The notes under the pieces: model-generated
Seen by the model: the letters and a program-made list of their open reading frames with translations, nothing else
Databases searched by the model: none
What the model was told of the DNA's origin: nothing
From: Akkermansiaceae bacterium UBA2381
Lineage (GTDB): Bacteria; Verrucomicrobiota; Verrucomicrobiia; Verrucomicrobiales; DEV007
Assembly (NCBI GenBank): GCA_002344215.1
Contig: DDSV01000018.1
Location: forward strand, 243,698 to 307,697
DNA length: 64,000 nt
Reading direction: 5' to 3'
Position numbers and translations under genes: made by a program
Part shown: positions 18,024 through 28,100 of the stretch, in pieces
Position numbering within the stretch: position 1 is the stretch's first letter
Layout of the letters: each line of letters starts with the position of its first letter

Positions 18024-18842
18024 ATGAAACTGATCGCGATCACCTCCATCCTGATTATCTCACACGGCGCCCTCGCCGCCGATCCCGTGGCGACGACATC
18101 CTCCGATTGGAAGGGCGCCACGAAACAGTCCTTCGAATTCGAGGGGCACAAGGCATTCGTGGTTGTCCCCACGAAAGTCGCTCCCGGCAAACCCTGGGTC
18201 TGGCGCACCTCTTTTCCCGATTTCCACGCCGAGGTTGATGCCGAGCTGGTGAAGGAGGGCTTCCACATCGCCCACGTTGATGTGGTATCTATGTTAGGCT
18301 CTGACGGAGCCCTTGAGATCATGGACCGCTTTCGCGACCTCGTCCGCAGCCAGTGGGGTCTTGCCGAAAAAGCGGCTCTCGAGGCGGTAAGCCGCGGCGG
18401 TCTTCACGCCTACCGTTATGCTTCGACCCGGCCCGACCGGGTTGCCTGTATCTACGCCGACACCCCGGTGATGGACCTGAAGAGCTGGCCGCTCAAGGCC
18501 GACAAGACAAAGGGACCCTATCTCGACGCGCTCAAGTTCTACGGTTTCGCCGATGAGGCGGCTCTGGTCGCCTTCAAGGGAAATCCGCTCGACATCCTCG
18601 AGCCCATCGCCAAAGCGAAGATCCCCCTGCGCCATGTCATCAGTTCAAACGATACCGTCGTCCCCGCCGAGGACAACACCCTCGAGGCAAAGCGACGTCT
18701 TGAGAAGTTCGGCTGGACCATTGATGTTCATATTGTCGATCCCGCGACGACCATTAACGGGGGACATCACTTCCCTCTCGTAGGGATTCCCGAATCGGTC
18801 GCGTTTATCAAAAAGCACGCGGGTGGTCCTCAGGGTGAATAA
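18024..18842 (+). CDS. Secreted alpha/beta hydrolase
   Basis: 272 residues with a signal peptide (1-19, ending ALAA). The probable nucleophile lies in EAVSRGGLHAY. This departs from the textbook GxSxG (Gly before Ser is replaced by Val, and Arg follows). The acid is probably in SSNDTVVP and the His in NGGHHFPLV. It may be an esterase acting in the same pathway as the adjacent sulfatase, which stops 9 bases upstream. Substrate unknown. Confidence 0.72.
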   Translation: MKLIAITSILIISHGALAADPVATTSSDWKGATKQSFEFEGHKAFVVVPTKVAPGKPWVWRTSFPDFHAEVDAELVKEGFHIAHVDVVSMLGSDGALEIMDRFRDLVRSQWGLAEKAALEAVSRGGLHAYRYASTRPDRVACIYADTPVMDLKSWPLKADKTKGPYLDALKFYGFADEAALVAFKGNPLDILEPIAKAKIPLRHVISSNDTVVPAEDNTLEAKRRLEKFGWTIDVHIVDPATTINGGHHFPLVGIPESVAFIKKHAGGPQGE

Positions 18843-18876
18843 TCAGATCGCCGGTCTTCACCCTGCTGGTTCTGTG

Positions 18877-21800
18877 ATGCGACCCTCTTTCCTTCCGGTT
18901 ATTCGTTTGAGCCTGTTCTTCGGTTTCACGTTTTCGTCATGCTTTGGCGATCAACCTCCTTCCCCGCTTCTCGACCGGATGCCGCGTCAGGAGGACCACA
19001 CCCATCTCTGGTGGGCCGGGGGTTTCCCCGCCGTGGTTGAGTCGGCTCCGTGGTTGCGGGTGATCCAGACGGGAAAGTTCGCCCTCGCGATGGAGACCGG
19101 GACCCTGCGCATCCCGCACCTCGGTCCGGTCGCTTCGGGAGGCGGATATTCCGGGACGACGCCGCCGGATAACAGCGCCTGGCAGGCACTCCCTCCGGCG
19201 GAACTCGAACTCGCCATCACAGTTGCCGGAAGGCGCTACCGGGCGATTTCCGCCGCACCCTGGAGCCAGTTTGAAGGACCGCGCCTCATTGCCTCGGGCC
19301 GATTTTTTCAGCGTGTCGATGTCACCGGGCTGCGTTTTGCGGACAGTGAGGGGAACTCACTGGATGCCGAGGCGCGCCTTGAGACCGTCGCCTGGCCCGA
19401 TCAACTTGCCTTTGTCCTCGCGGCGCGTCCGGGTGTGATGCCTATCCCGGCGGGTGAAAAGGCCTTCGGCCGGGTGGGAGGAGGCTATGGGCTCGACGGG
19501 ACGAATCACCTTGAGATTCCCCATCGCGACGAACTTGAGCCCGAACATTTCACCCTCGAGTTCTGGGCCTTTGTCCCGACTGACCACCGGCCCTCTCAAA
19601 AAACCTTCCCCTGGCTTGCCTGCAAAAACGCCCACGAACAGGCCGAGGGAAACTACGGACTTGTCCTTCTGGGAGGCCGGCCTCAGGCCCGAATCAACAT
19701 CGGGGGAGGACGTGAGAATGCCTTCGAAGTCACCGCCCCCACTCCTCTCAAGGCCGAAGTGTGGCATCACCTCGCGATGAGTTATGATGGGGAAACCCTC
19801 CGCCTTTTTGTGAACGGAGAACTCTCCGGTGAGACCCGCATTGGTCGCAAGCGCACTCCGGGAACGGGTGGTCTCGCCTTTGGCCGCCGCCAGGACAACA
19901 GCGGCGACGGGTATCACTTCCGCGGTATCCTCGATGAGATCCGTTTGTATCCGCGGGCTCTTTCGGGATCCGACGTGAAGCAAAGCATGAGCCTTTCCGG
20001 GGCGGCTTTGTCAGGATCCGCCCCTGTCTACGAATCCTCCTTCCGGGATGATGGGATCAGCTCCCTGACACGACCACATGGGGAATGGAAAGGGGCTACC
20101 CTGGAGGTCGCTCTTCGCGGCGGTGAGGGCGGTGTCTCCATTACCAGGTCGGAGCTCTCGAGCAAGGGCGAATGGATCGAAGCCGGAATCACCGTCGATC
20201 CCGTCACCGCGGTCGAGGCTTCGCCCTGCCCCGTCGTATTAAGCGCGAGCGAAATTCCGGGAGGTGCCATTCGTCCCGTGAGCCACGATGCGACGCGAGG
20301 CTGGCATCGTGTCGACCTCAACGGCATCGTTCCTCTGGTCCCGGAGGGGAAGCCTGATGCCGTCTCAAATCCTAACAATGATGCCATTGAACGGGTGAGG
20401 CTCGTCCTTTCCAATCCCTCCGCCACGGAGCAGCCGGCTCGCCTCCTCTTCGAGAAAACCGGACCCGGCTTTCGTCAACGGTTCGGAGCGGCGATCACCG
20501 GCATGAGCGCGATCCTGCGCGACAAGGAGGGCAATCCCACGGGCATCCCGGTGCAGATCAGCAAGAACTGGCACAACCGTCCCGAGGGCGGGGTCTACAC
20601 CGGAGCGTGGTTCCACGGTTTCTCCCTCCTCCATCTTCCACCGCATTCCGAGACCGAGCTCGAACTAACCCTCGTCTACGGTCATTGGGGCGGGCTTCCT
20701 GCCGCCTCCCATGCCCAGCTCTGTCTTGTTGGATGGGGCAGCAATCAGCTCTGGGATCAGAGCGCGATGGGCTCGTGGGGCGAGAGCATTTGCTACGAAC
20801 CGGACCAGGTGCAGGGTGGTTGTGCCATTCTCGATGTGCGTCCGATGATGGTGAAGGGAATGAGCAGCGACGGTCCCTGGCAGTGGACACATAATGTCGG
20901 AGGTGGCGATGTCTTCCGTCTTTTCGGCCCGGATGGATCGCGCGTTCCTCCCGCCCGCATGCGCACGACCTATGAGCGCCAGGGTCCCTGTCTCACCGAA
21001 GTGACGTATGCGGGCGCCACGGGCGCGGGGCTCGAGCACTCCTTCACGACCAGTCTGGCCCGCACCGACGACCTCGTTCGTGCGACCTATCGTCTGCGCC
21101 TTAAGGTGAAGGAAGACACTGCCTTCTCCCGTTTCGTTCTCTTCCAGATCGGAGCCGACACCTACAGCTACACCGGCGAGCGGAAGATCGCGCTCGGCAA
21201 CGCGGACGGTCTCCTGAAAGAATGGCCGACCCAGTGGGGGGGAGAGGTGAACCGCACCGAGCCAGTCGAGGCCACCGGATCGGTCCCCTGGATCTCCCTG
21301 CACGAGGCGGTTGCGCGGCGCGAGAAGAATGAAAAGGGAGCCTGGGCCAATCGGGGTTTTGTCATCCGCGAGTGGAAGGCGAAGCTCGGAGGAAAGGAAG
21401 CCTCTCCCTGGATTGTCGAGCGTGGCGTCCACGCCCGCGGGTCCGATACTTCCACCGTCGATCTCGTCCCTCCGCCCGGAGTGAAGGGGCTTATCGCGGG
21501 AGATTTTGTCGAGGCGACGATCGAGTATCTCATCGTGCCGCAGTTTGCCGCTGACTACTACGGACCGAACGAGACTCTTCGTGCGGCCCTGACAGAACAC
21601 GAAAACACCTGGCGGATGATCCATCGCGAGGCGGTGGGCAATGTCCGGCAGGTCGATCTCGGGACGGGCACGCTGCTCCGGTCTTATCCCGACATCGAGA
21701 TCGGCACGACCCGGGACCGGGCTTCCTTTTCGCTGACGGGGGGAATCGGCTTCATTCCCGTTACCTTCCGGGGTCTCTCATCACCGGACAGATTTGAGCT

Positions 21801-21957
21801 CCGTGTCGACGGAGCCGTTTTCGACCAGAATGTGCACGGGCGGGACTTCTGGCAGTCCGACTACGATCCCGCGACCCGCACCTGGAGCCGCACCTACAAT
21901 CTGCCCGCTACGGAGAAGGGAAAGACGCGCCCGGTGGAACTGGTGCGCCTTCCCTGA
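18877..21957 (+). CDS. Large secreted LamG-containing protein
   Basis: 1026 residues from ATG 18877; an earlier in-frame start at 18823 overlaps the preceding gene and precedes the signal peptide. A concanavalin/LamG domain lies at about residues 200-375: DGTNHLEIPHRDELEPEHFT, then WHHLAMSYDGETLRLFVNGE and FRGILDEIRLYPRALS. The rest is beta-rich with no recognised catalytic motif. It probably binds or processes polysaccharide next to the sulfatases. Not matched to a known enzyme family by eye. Confidence 0.7.
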   Translation: MRPSFLPVIRLSLFFGFTFSSCFGDQPPSPLLDRMPRQEDHTHLWWAGGFPAVVESAPWLRVIQTGKFALAMETGTLRIPHLGPVASGGGYSGTTPPDNSAWQALPPAELELAITVAGRRYRAISAAPWSQFEGPRLIASGRFFQRVDVTGLRFADSEGNSLDAEARLETVAWPDQLAFVLAARPGVMPIPAGEKAFGRVGGGYGLDGTNHLEIPHRDELEPEHFTLEFWAFVPTDHRPSQKTFPWLACKNAHEQAEGNYGLVLLGGRPQARINIGGGRENAFEVTAPTPLKAEVWHHLAMSYDGETLRLFVNGELSGETRIGRKRTPGTGGLAFGRRQDNSGDGYHFRGILDEIRLYPRALSGSDVKQSMSLSGAALSGSAPVYESSFRDDGISSLTRPHGEWKGATLEVALRGGEGGVSITRSELSSKGEWIEAGITVDPVTAVEASPCPVVLSASEIPGGAIRPVSHDATRGWHRVDLNGIVPLVPEGKPDAVSNPNNDAIERVRLVLSNPSATEQPARLLFEKTGPGFRQRFGAAITGMSAILRDKEGNPTGIPVQISKNWHNRPEGGVYTGAWFHGFSLLHLPPHSETELELTLVYGHWGGLPAASHAQLCLVGWGSNQLWDQSAMGSWGESICYEPDQVQGGCAILDVRPMMVKGMSSDGPWQWTHNVGGGDVFRLFGPDGSRVPPARMRTTYERQGPCLTEVTYAGATGAGLEHSFTTSLARTDDLVRATYRLRLKVKEDTAFSRFVLFQIGADTYSYTGERKIALGNADGLLKEWPTQWGGEVNRTEPVEATGSVPWISLHEAVARREKNEKGAWANRGFVIREWKAKLGGKEASPWIVERGVHARGSDTSTVDLVPPPGVKGLIAGDFVEATIEYLIVPQFAADYYGPNETLRAALTEHENTWRMIHREAVGNVRQVDLGTGTLLRSYPDIEIGTTRDRASFSLTGGIGFIPVTFRGLSSPDRFELRVDGAVFDQNVHGRDFWQSDYDPATRTWSRTYNLPATEKGKTRPVELVRLP

Positions 21958-22006
21958 ATTCGTTCGCACCCAATCCCGGATCCCGGGGTTTCAAGGAGAC
22001 CCTTTC

Positions 22007-23356
22007 ATGAATCGTTTGTTCCTCACTTTCGCCGTTCTTTCGCTCGCTCTCTCCCCGGTTGCTGCGGAGTCTCCCCGTCCCAATATCGTCTTTTTTCTCA
22101 TCGACGATCTCGGGTATGCCGATTGCGGTTTTAATGGAGGCACGGAGATCAAGACGCCCCGGATCGACGCTCTTGCCGGAGGCGGAGCGGTTCTCGAGTC
22201 GCATTACGTGCAACCGGTCTGTTCGCCGACGCGATCGGCGCTCATGACGGGCCGCTACCCCACCCGCACCGGAGTCTACACCGTGGTGCGACCTCACGCG
22301 AAGTGGGGCCTTCCGCTCAATGAGCGCACCCTCGCCACCGCCCTCAAAGATGCCGGCTACACCACCGCCATCACCGGCAAGTGGCACCTCGGTGAATTCG
22401 AAGCGGCCTACCGCCCCACCGCGCGCGGCTTCGACCATCAATACGGTCACTACTTCGGCGCCCTCGACTACTTCACCCATATCCGCGACGGCGCGGACGA
22501 CTGGTACCGGAATGATGTCGCGCTGAAGGAGGAGGGTTACAGCACCCATCTGGTCGCAAAGGAAGCCTGCCGCCTTATCGAGACACAGGATAAAACGAAG
22601 CCGCTCTTTCTCTACGTTCCCTTCAATGGCGTTCACGCGCCCATGCAGGTTCCCGACTCCTACCTTGCTCCCTACGGGAACCTCAGCGGTCCCCGGCTTC
22701 AGCTCGCCGGAATGCTCGCCGCCGTCGACGAGGGGATCGGGCAGATCGTGGATGCCCTCGAAAAGGCCGGCTTGAGGGAGAACACCCTCATCGTTTTTTC
22801 TTCCGACAATGGAGGACCGAAGCCCGGGACGAACACGCCTCTCCGGGATTACAAAGGCAGCCTTTTCGAAGGTGGCGTCCGCGCCGCCGCCTTCGCAAAC
22901 TGGCCCGGGAAAATTCCCGCCGGACAACACATCAAACAACCCATGCACATGATCGACTGGTTCCCGACGCTGGTGACGCTCGCCGGAGGAACCCTCGAGG
23001 GAGGCCTTCCGATCGATGGAAAAGACGTCTGGCCCATGCTCACGAAGGAGGCTCCGTCGCCGCATCCCTACATCCTCTCCGCCCAGGCTCCTGACAAGGC
23101 CGCGCTCAGGGTTGGCGACTGGAAGTTGATTGAAAATCGCTCCACAGACGGAGGCAAGACGAAGGGAAAAGGCAAAAACAAGGGCAAAGCCCGCAAGGAA
23201 GCTGAACCTGTCGCCCTCTACCATCTCGCCAAGGATCCCGGTGAGACCACTAATCTGGCCGAGTCCGAGCCTGCCCGTCTCGCGGAAATGCGTGCCACCC
23301 TGGACGGCCTCTTGAAAGAGGCGGTGCCTTCAGGAGTCGTTGGACCGGAGGAGTGA
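22007..23356 (+). CDS. Secreted sulfatase with Lys-rich insert
   Basis: 449 residues from ATG 22007, which has an AAGGAG ribosome site 8 bases upstream; earlier in-frame starts lack a signal peptide. The formylglycine site is C72-S-P-T-R (VQPVCSPTRSALMTGRYPTR) and the Asp pair D33-D34 lies in FLIDDLGY. GKWHLG and FSSDNGGPKPG are also present. Near the C-terminus (DNA 23155-23205) is a basic low-complexity insert made of short KGK, KNKGK and KARK units, which is unusual for the family. It belongs to the polysaccharide-degradation run. Confidence 0.9.
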   Translation: MNRLFLTFAVLSLALSPVAAESPRPNIVFFLIDDLGYADCGFNGGTEIKTPRIDALAGGGAVLESHYVQPVCSPTRSALMTGRYPTRTGVYTVVRPHAKWGLPLNERTLATALKDAGYTTAITGKWHLGEFEAAYRPTARGFDHQYGHYFGALDYFTHIRDGADDWYRNDVALKEEGYSTHLVAKEACRLIETQDKTKPLFLYVPFNGVHAPMQVPDSYLAPYGNLSGPRLQLAGMLAAVDEGIGQIVDALEKAGLRENTLIVFSSDNGGPKPGTNTPLRDYKGSLFEGGVRAAAFANWPGKIPAGQHIKQPMHMIDWFPTLVTLAGGTLEGGLPIDGKDVWPMLTKEAPSPHPYILSAQAPDKAALRVGDWKLIENRSTDGGKTKGKGKNKGKARKEAEPVALYHLAKDPGETTNLAESEPARLAEMRATLDGLLKEAVPSGVVGPEE

Positions 23357-23422
23357 AAGGCGCGAGACCGGACTCGACACCGGGAATTGCCTGAGTCAGA
23401 ATGCGCCTTCTCAATCGACCCG

Positions 23423-24193
23423 ATGAATTCCCCATTTCGATCCGCCTTTTCTCTCATCGCCCTGATCCTCTTCACCGGAGCCGGGACCCTTCCGGGACAG
23501 GATGATGCCCGCTGGCTGCAGGAGAAGGGCACTCTAATTTTCCACGATGCCTTCGAGCGCGAGGAAGACGGAAATCTCGCCAAGGCTATCGGCGAAGGTT
23601 GGAACAGCGCCACCGCCGACCGGGCTCCCGACACCAAGCAGGTCGACCTCGACGAGGGCATCATGAAAATCGCCAGCGCCACGAAGGAGGCCGGACACGC
23701 CGCTCACATTCATCATGAGGCCGGGTTCACCGACGGAGGAGCGATCATTCGTTTTCGATTTCCCGGACTGAGCGAGGACGAGGGTCTCCAGCTCGGTTTC
23801 GTTGACCGCGAGGTGCAGGGTGTCCACGCCGGGCATCTCTGCTACGCTATCCTTGCGGAAAAAAGTGTCACCCTCATTGATCACAAGACCGGGATCATGA
23901 ACCTCGAGAACCGGAAACGCCGTGACGATGCGGTCGCTGCCAAGGAGAAGATTCCGAAGGATCTCGAGAAGCTCCTCGCCACCAAACAGGTCGTCGAAAA
24001 ATGGAAAGCCGACGAGGAATGGCACGAGCTCGTCCTCGTGACTGAGGGCGACGAGATGCGCCTCAGCATTGACGGAAAAGTCATCGCCACCCACCACTCC
24101 GAAGGTTTCGCCCACCCCATGAAACGCTGGTTCAGCTTCCTCGTCTCTTCGACCGTATGGGTCGATGACGTGAAGGTATGGAAGGTGAAGTAA
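23423..24193 (+). CDS. Secreted concanavalin-like/DUF1080-like protein
   Basis: 256 residues from ATG 23423 (an upstream in-frame start at 23387 precedes the signal peptide). The mature part begins with GTLIFHDAFER and closes with LSIDGKVIATHHSEG and WVDDVKVWK, the beta-sandwich pattern of DUF1080-type laminarin-like folds. The charged stretch at about residues 165-205 is an insertion. Predicted secreted carbohydrate-binding or hydrolytic protein. It lies between a sulfatase and a second DUF1080 gene. Confidence 0.65.
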   Translation: MNSPFRSAFSLIALILFTGAGTLPGQDDARWLQEKGTLIFHDAFEREEDGNLAKAIGEGWNSATADRAPDTKQVDLDEGIMKIASATKEAGHAAHIHHEAGFTDGGAIIRFRFPGLSEDEGLQLGFVDREVQGVHAGHLCYAILAEKSVTLIDHKTGIMNLENRKRRDDAVAAKEKIPKDLEKLLATKQVVEKWKADEEWHELVLVTEGDEMRLSIDGKVIATHHSEGFAHPMKRWFSFLVSSTVWVDDVKVWKVK

Positions 24194-24230
24194 GAAATAG
24201 TAAAAGCCTACCTCTCCCGACGGCGCCTTG

Positions 24231-24254
24231 ACCAAGACCAAGACCAAGACCAAG
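24231..24254 (+). repeat. Hexamer tandem repeat upstream of a DUF1080 gene
   Basis: Four perfect ACCAAG units in a row, followed by the imperfect GACCAAAG. In one frame they would encode a Thr-Lys run just before the preferred start at 24282. Confidence 0.8.
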
Positions 24255-24281
24255 GACCAAAGAACGAAGAACCTACCCCCC

Positions 24282-24905
24282 ATGAAACCCCCCGCACTCT
24301 TACTGCTTCTCCTCTCCCTCCTTCTCCCCGTCATCGCCGACGAACCTGTTGCGCTTTTCGATGGCAAAACCTTCGCGGGTTGGGAGGGAAACATCGACAA
24401 AGTCTGGCGCATTGAGGACGGAGCTCTTGTCGCCGGATCGCTCACGCAAAAGCAGGAGAAAAATGACTTCCTCGCTACGACGAAGGATTACGGGGACTTC
24501 GAACTGACCTTGAAATGGAAACTCGAGGGCACTGAGGGATTTGTGAACGGCGGGGTGCAGTTCCGCTCTCAGCGTATTCCCGATCATCACGAGGTCATCG
24601 GTTACCAGGCGGATCTCGGGGCCGGGTATGATGGCGCCCTCTACGACGAGAGCCGCCGCAAGAAAATGCTCGCCCAGCCCTCGAAGGAAGTTCTCGCCAA
24701 GGCGCAGAAGCCCCTCGGTGAATGGAACGAGTATCGTATCCGCGCCGAAGGACCGCGCATACAGATGTGGCTCAATGGGATCCAGACTGTTGACTACACC
24801 GAGACCGAACCCGGCATCGCCATGACCGGTCTCATCGCCGTGCAGATCCATGGCAACGCGACCAGTGTGGTGCAATACAAGGATCTGGTGATAAATGAGT
24901 TGTAG
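24282..24905 (+). CDS. DUF1080 (3-keto-disaccharide hydrolase-like) protein
   Basis: 207 residues from ATG 24282; an in-frame start at 24228 would add a Thr/Lys repeat before the signal peptide (MKPPALLLLLLSLLLPVIA). The family opening ALFDGKTFAGWEG, followed by WRIEDGALVAGS and DFELTLKWKLEG, is textbook DUF1080. Further segments are GVQFRSQRI and GEWNEYRIRAEG. Some members hydrolyse 3-keto-glycosides; others are of unknown activity. It ends the small DUF1080 pair, and a strong hairpin follows the stop. Confidence 0.88.
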   Translation: MKPPALLLLLLSLLLPVIADEPVALFDGKTFAGWEGNIDKVWRIEDGALVAGSLTQKQEKNDFLATTKDYGDFELTLKWKLEGTEGFVNGGVQFRSQRIPDHHEVIGYQADLGAGYDGALYDESRRKKMLAQPSKEVLAKAQKPLGEWNEYRIRAEGPRIQMWLNGIQTVDYTETEPGIAMTGLIAVQIHGNATSVVQYKDLVINEL

Positions 24906-24924
24906 GGCAAGCGCTCCGCTTGCC
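24906..24924 (+). repeat. Hairpin right after the DUF1080 stop
   Basis: An 8-bp perfect stem (24906-24913 with 24917-24924) with a CTC loop: GGCAAGCG-CTC-CGCTTGCC. No T run follows, so it is more like a REP hairpin than a terminator. Confidence 0.6.
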
Positions 24925-24995
24925 GCGTCGGACGCTCATTTGAGTTCGACGTCCCTGATCCCGGCATCCCGCTTCCGCGTGCGTACCTTCCCGCC

Positions 24996-25122
24996 CTGTA
25001 GCTGGCCTCTGTGAGGCCGGGTTGAACATCCCACCCCAATGTTGCGTCCTTCCTGCGTGCAGCCGGGTTGGACGTCCCTCCACCATGCGCGTCGAATCCG
25101 GCCTCACAGAGGCCAGCTACAG
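24996..25122. repeat. 25-bp perfect inverted repeat element
   Basis: Arms 24996-25020 and 25098-25122 are exact reverse complements over 25 bases. Each arm itself contains the palindrome GGCCTCTGTGAGGCC. Between them the phrase CCGGGTTGAACATCCC recurs in altered form (CCGGGTTGGACGTCCC). It resembles a bacterial interspersed mosaic element of REP type. Confidence 0.8.
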
Positions 25123-25186
25123 AGGACCCCCTCCTCTTGACGCTATGGCGTGATTCCCTGCATCATGCTACCCTGACGCGCCGCTT

Positions 25187-28100
25187 ATGAAATTCCCCCT
25201 TGTACTCGCCCTTCTTGCCCTCTCCGCCACCGCGTTTTCCGATCCGCTTCTGAAGCCCGATGACACGGTCGCCCTCGTCGGCGGGGCAAATATTGAGCGA
25301 ACCCGCCTTTACCCCTGGCTCCAGACCCAGCTCGTTGCCGCCTTTCCCGAAGGCACCTTGAAGGTCCGCAATTTCGGATGGGAAGGGGACACCGTCTTCG
25401 AGCAGTGGCGGGACGGAGGAGACGTCGAGAAGCTCGACGAAAAACGCCGCGAATCCGAGAAACGCATCCAGGAACAAACCGGCACGACAAGCTGGCGTCA
25501 GCAGCGCGACTGGAGGCAGCAGCTCGGCGAGGTCAGGGCGACCGTGGTCCTCGCCCAGTTCGGCCAGATGGAATCTCTCGACGGACCCGATCGCATCCCC
25601 GCCTTCATCGCCGCCTACGAAAAACTCATCACCGAACTTCAGGGGGAAGGGAGCGCGGGCACTCCAGCCCGCCGTGTCGTTTTGCTGGAACCGGTCCCTT
25701 TCGAGACTTCAAATCTCCCCAATGGTCCCGGGCTGTCCTCACACAACACCCAACTCGCGGCCTACACCACCGCGATTCGTGAGCTCGCGGCAAAACTTAA
25801 GCTTCCCTTCGTCCCCCTCACCGTCGTCGGTGAAAACCGTCCCGCCCTCACCGAAAACGGCTTTCACCTCAGCGAAGCCGGCCACCGCTCCGTTGCCAAA
25901 CGCGTCATGGAGGGTCTCGGTCTCGCCCCCGCACCCGACGATTCTCTTGCCTCCGCCTATCCGGAGATGGTTGAACTGGAGCGGCTCTGGTTCGACACCT
26001 GGCGTCCCATGAACTGGGCCTTCCTCACCGGGGACCGCACCAATGTGCCCTACTCGCGCGACTGGAAAGATCAGGACAAACGCCTCTTCCCCGAGGAGAT
26101 GAAGGAGTTCCTCCCCCTCCTCGACCTGGCCGAAGCCAATGTCCGCGCCGCTCTCGCCGGGAAGCCGGTCACGCCCATTCCGATCCGTTCCTCCATCCCC
26201 GTTGAGGAACCCACCGCGAAACCGCAGTCGCCCGAAGAGCAGCTCGCCTCTTTTCAGATCCTCGACGGCTTCGCCGTGAATCTCTTCGCCTCGGAGGCCG
26301 ATGGGATCATCAAACCCGTGCAGATGCGCTGGGACGAGCGCGGCCGTCTCTGGGTCGCCTGCTCCCCCAGCTATCCGCAGATCAAGCCGGGAGAAAAGGC
26401 CAATGACTACGTCCTCATCTGCGAAGACACTGACCACGACGGCAACGCCGACAAATTCCACAAATTCGTCGAGGGTCTCTTCATGCCCGCCGGCATCGAG
26501 CTCGGTGACGGAGGCCTCTACGTGGCCCAGGGCACCGAGCTGCTCCATTTCAAGGACACTGACGGAGATGACAAGGCCGACAAGCAGCGCCTTGTCCTAG
26601 GAGGTTTCGGCACGGCCGATTCGCATCAGATGATCAACTGTATCAACTGGGGCTTCGGCGGTGAATTATGGTTCAGTCAGGGCCACCACATCTACTCGCG
26701 CGTCGAGACTCCCTACGGCGTCGAGACCCTGAACCGCGCCGGGATCTGGCGCTACCGTCCGCGCACCGGACACCTCGATCCCTTTTTCCAGTGGTCCTCC
26801 GCCGGAGCGAACTGCTGGGGGGTCGTGACGACCGATTACGGCCAGCCCTTTCACAAGAGCGGCGCCAACATCGGCGGATATTACAGCACCCCGGGTCTCG
26901 TCCGCAGCGACCTCGCCGTCGATGCCCGCGCCCTCAATCTTTTCCTCGCCCCCATCAAACAGGTCGGACTTGAGTTCATCGGCTCGTCCCACTTCCCTGA
27001 GGAAATGCAGGGCCGCGCCGTCATCGGTGGTTACTACGGCAACACGCTGGAGCAGCACCGCCTCAACTACGACGCGAAGACCGGGCTCTACTCCACCGAG
27101 CTGCTCCCCAACATAATCGAGACCAAAAACAACGTCTTCCGCCCCATCGAATTGCGCATGGGACCCGACGGGGCCCTTTACGTTGCCGACTGGTATAATC
27201 CCATCATCGGCCATTACCAGGCCTCCTATCGCCACCCGGATCGCGACAAGGAACACGGCCGTATCTGGCGGGTCACGGTGAAGGATAGACCGCTTGTTAA
27301 ACCCTCTTCGGGGCGACCCTCTTCACTCGCTGAGGCAACCCTCTCTGATCTCTTTGAGCAACTCGACTCACCGGAGCGCTGGGCCAAGTACCAGGCGAAA
27401 CGCCTCCTCTTCGAGCGCCCCACCGCCGACGTCGTCGCCGCCCTCGACACCTGGGTCGCGACCCTCAAGCCCGGTGAGGAAAAAGACGAGTATCGACGCC
27501 TCCAGGCGCTTTCCCTTTACGAAGGTCATGAGAGCCCGAGACCCGATTTGCTGAAGGGCCTCCTCCGTTCTCCCGATGCGCGCATCCGCGCCTATGCCAC
27601 GAGGACGCTTTCGACCTGGGTGCGCGACGGTCGCCTCGACGGAGGCCTTGAGCTGCTGGAAGTCCAGATCGCCGATGAGGACCCGCTCGTCCGTCTTGAG
27701 GCGATTGTTGCCTGCAGCTATGTGGCCGATCCCCGCGTCGCTGTTGTCGCCGCCCGCGCCCTTGATCGCGAGTTCAACGACTACCACCACCACGCCCTCA
27801 CCAAAACCCTGCACACCACCCACCGTCTCTGGGCTCCGGCTCTCAGCGGAGGCAGCCTCTCGTTTGAAAAAGACGAGCATCTCCTCTTTGCCCTGAAAAA
27901 CAGCTGGGTCGAGAACAATCCCGACGATCTCAAGAACCTCAGCGGCGGAGCGGTCGATTATCGTCCCACCGCCGCCTCGGACGAGGTCCGGGCCATCATG
28001 CGGCAGCAGGTGGAGAAGTTCAAAGACAGCCCCGATCGCGAGCTGGTCTGGCTCCAGGCCCTCGCGGCCCGCGCCTCGTCCGATGATCTGGCTCTCCTCC

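Noticed and set aside
19357..19983. Long minus-strand frames inside the LamG gene and other large genes (for example 20665-21624 and 21908-23224)
   Set aside because: They are shadows of GC-rich coding sequence on the other strand; the plus-strand genes have signal peptides and motifs.
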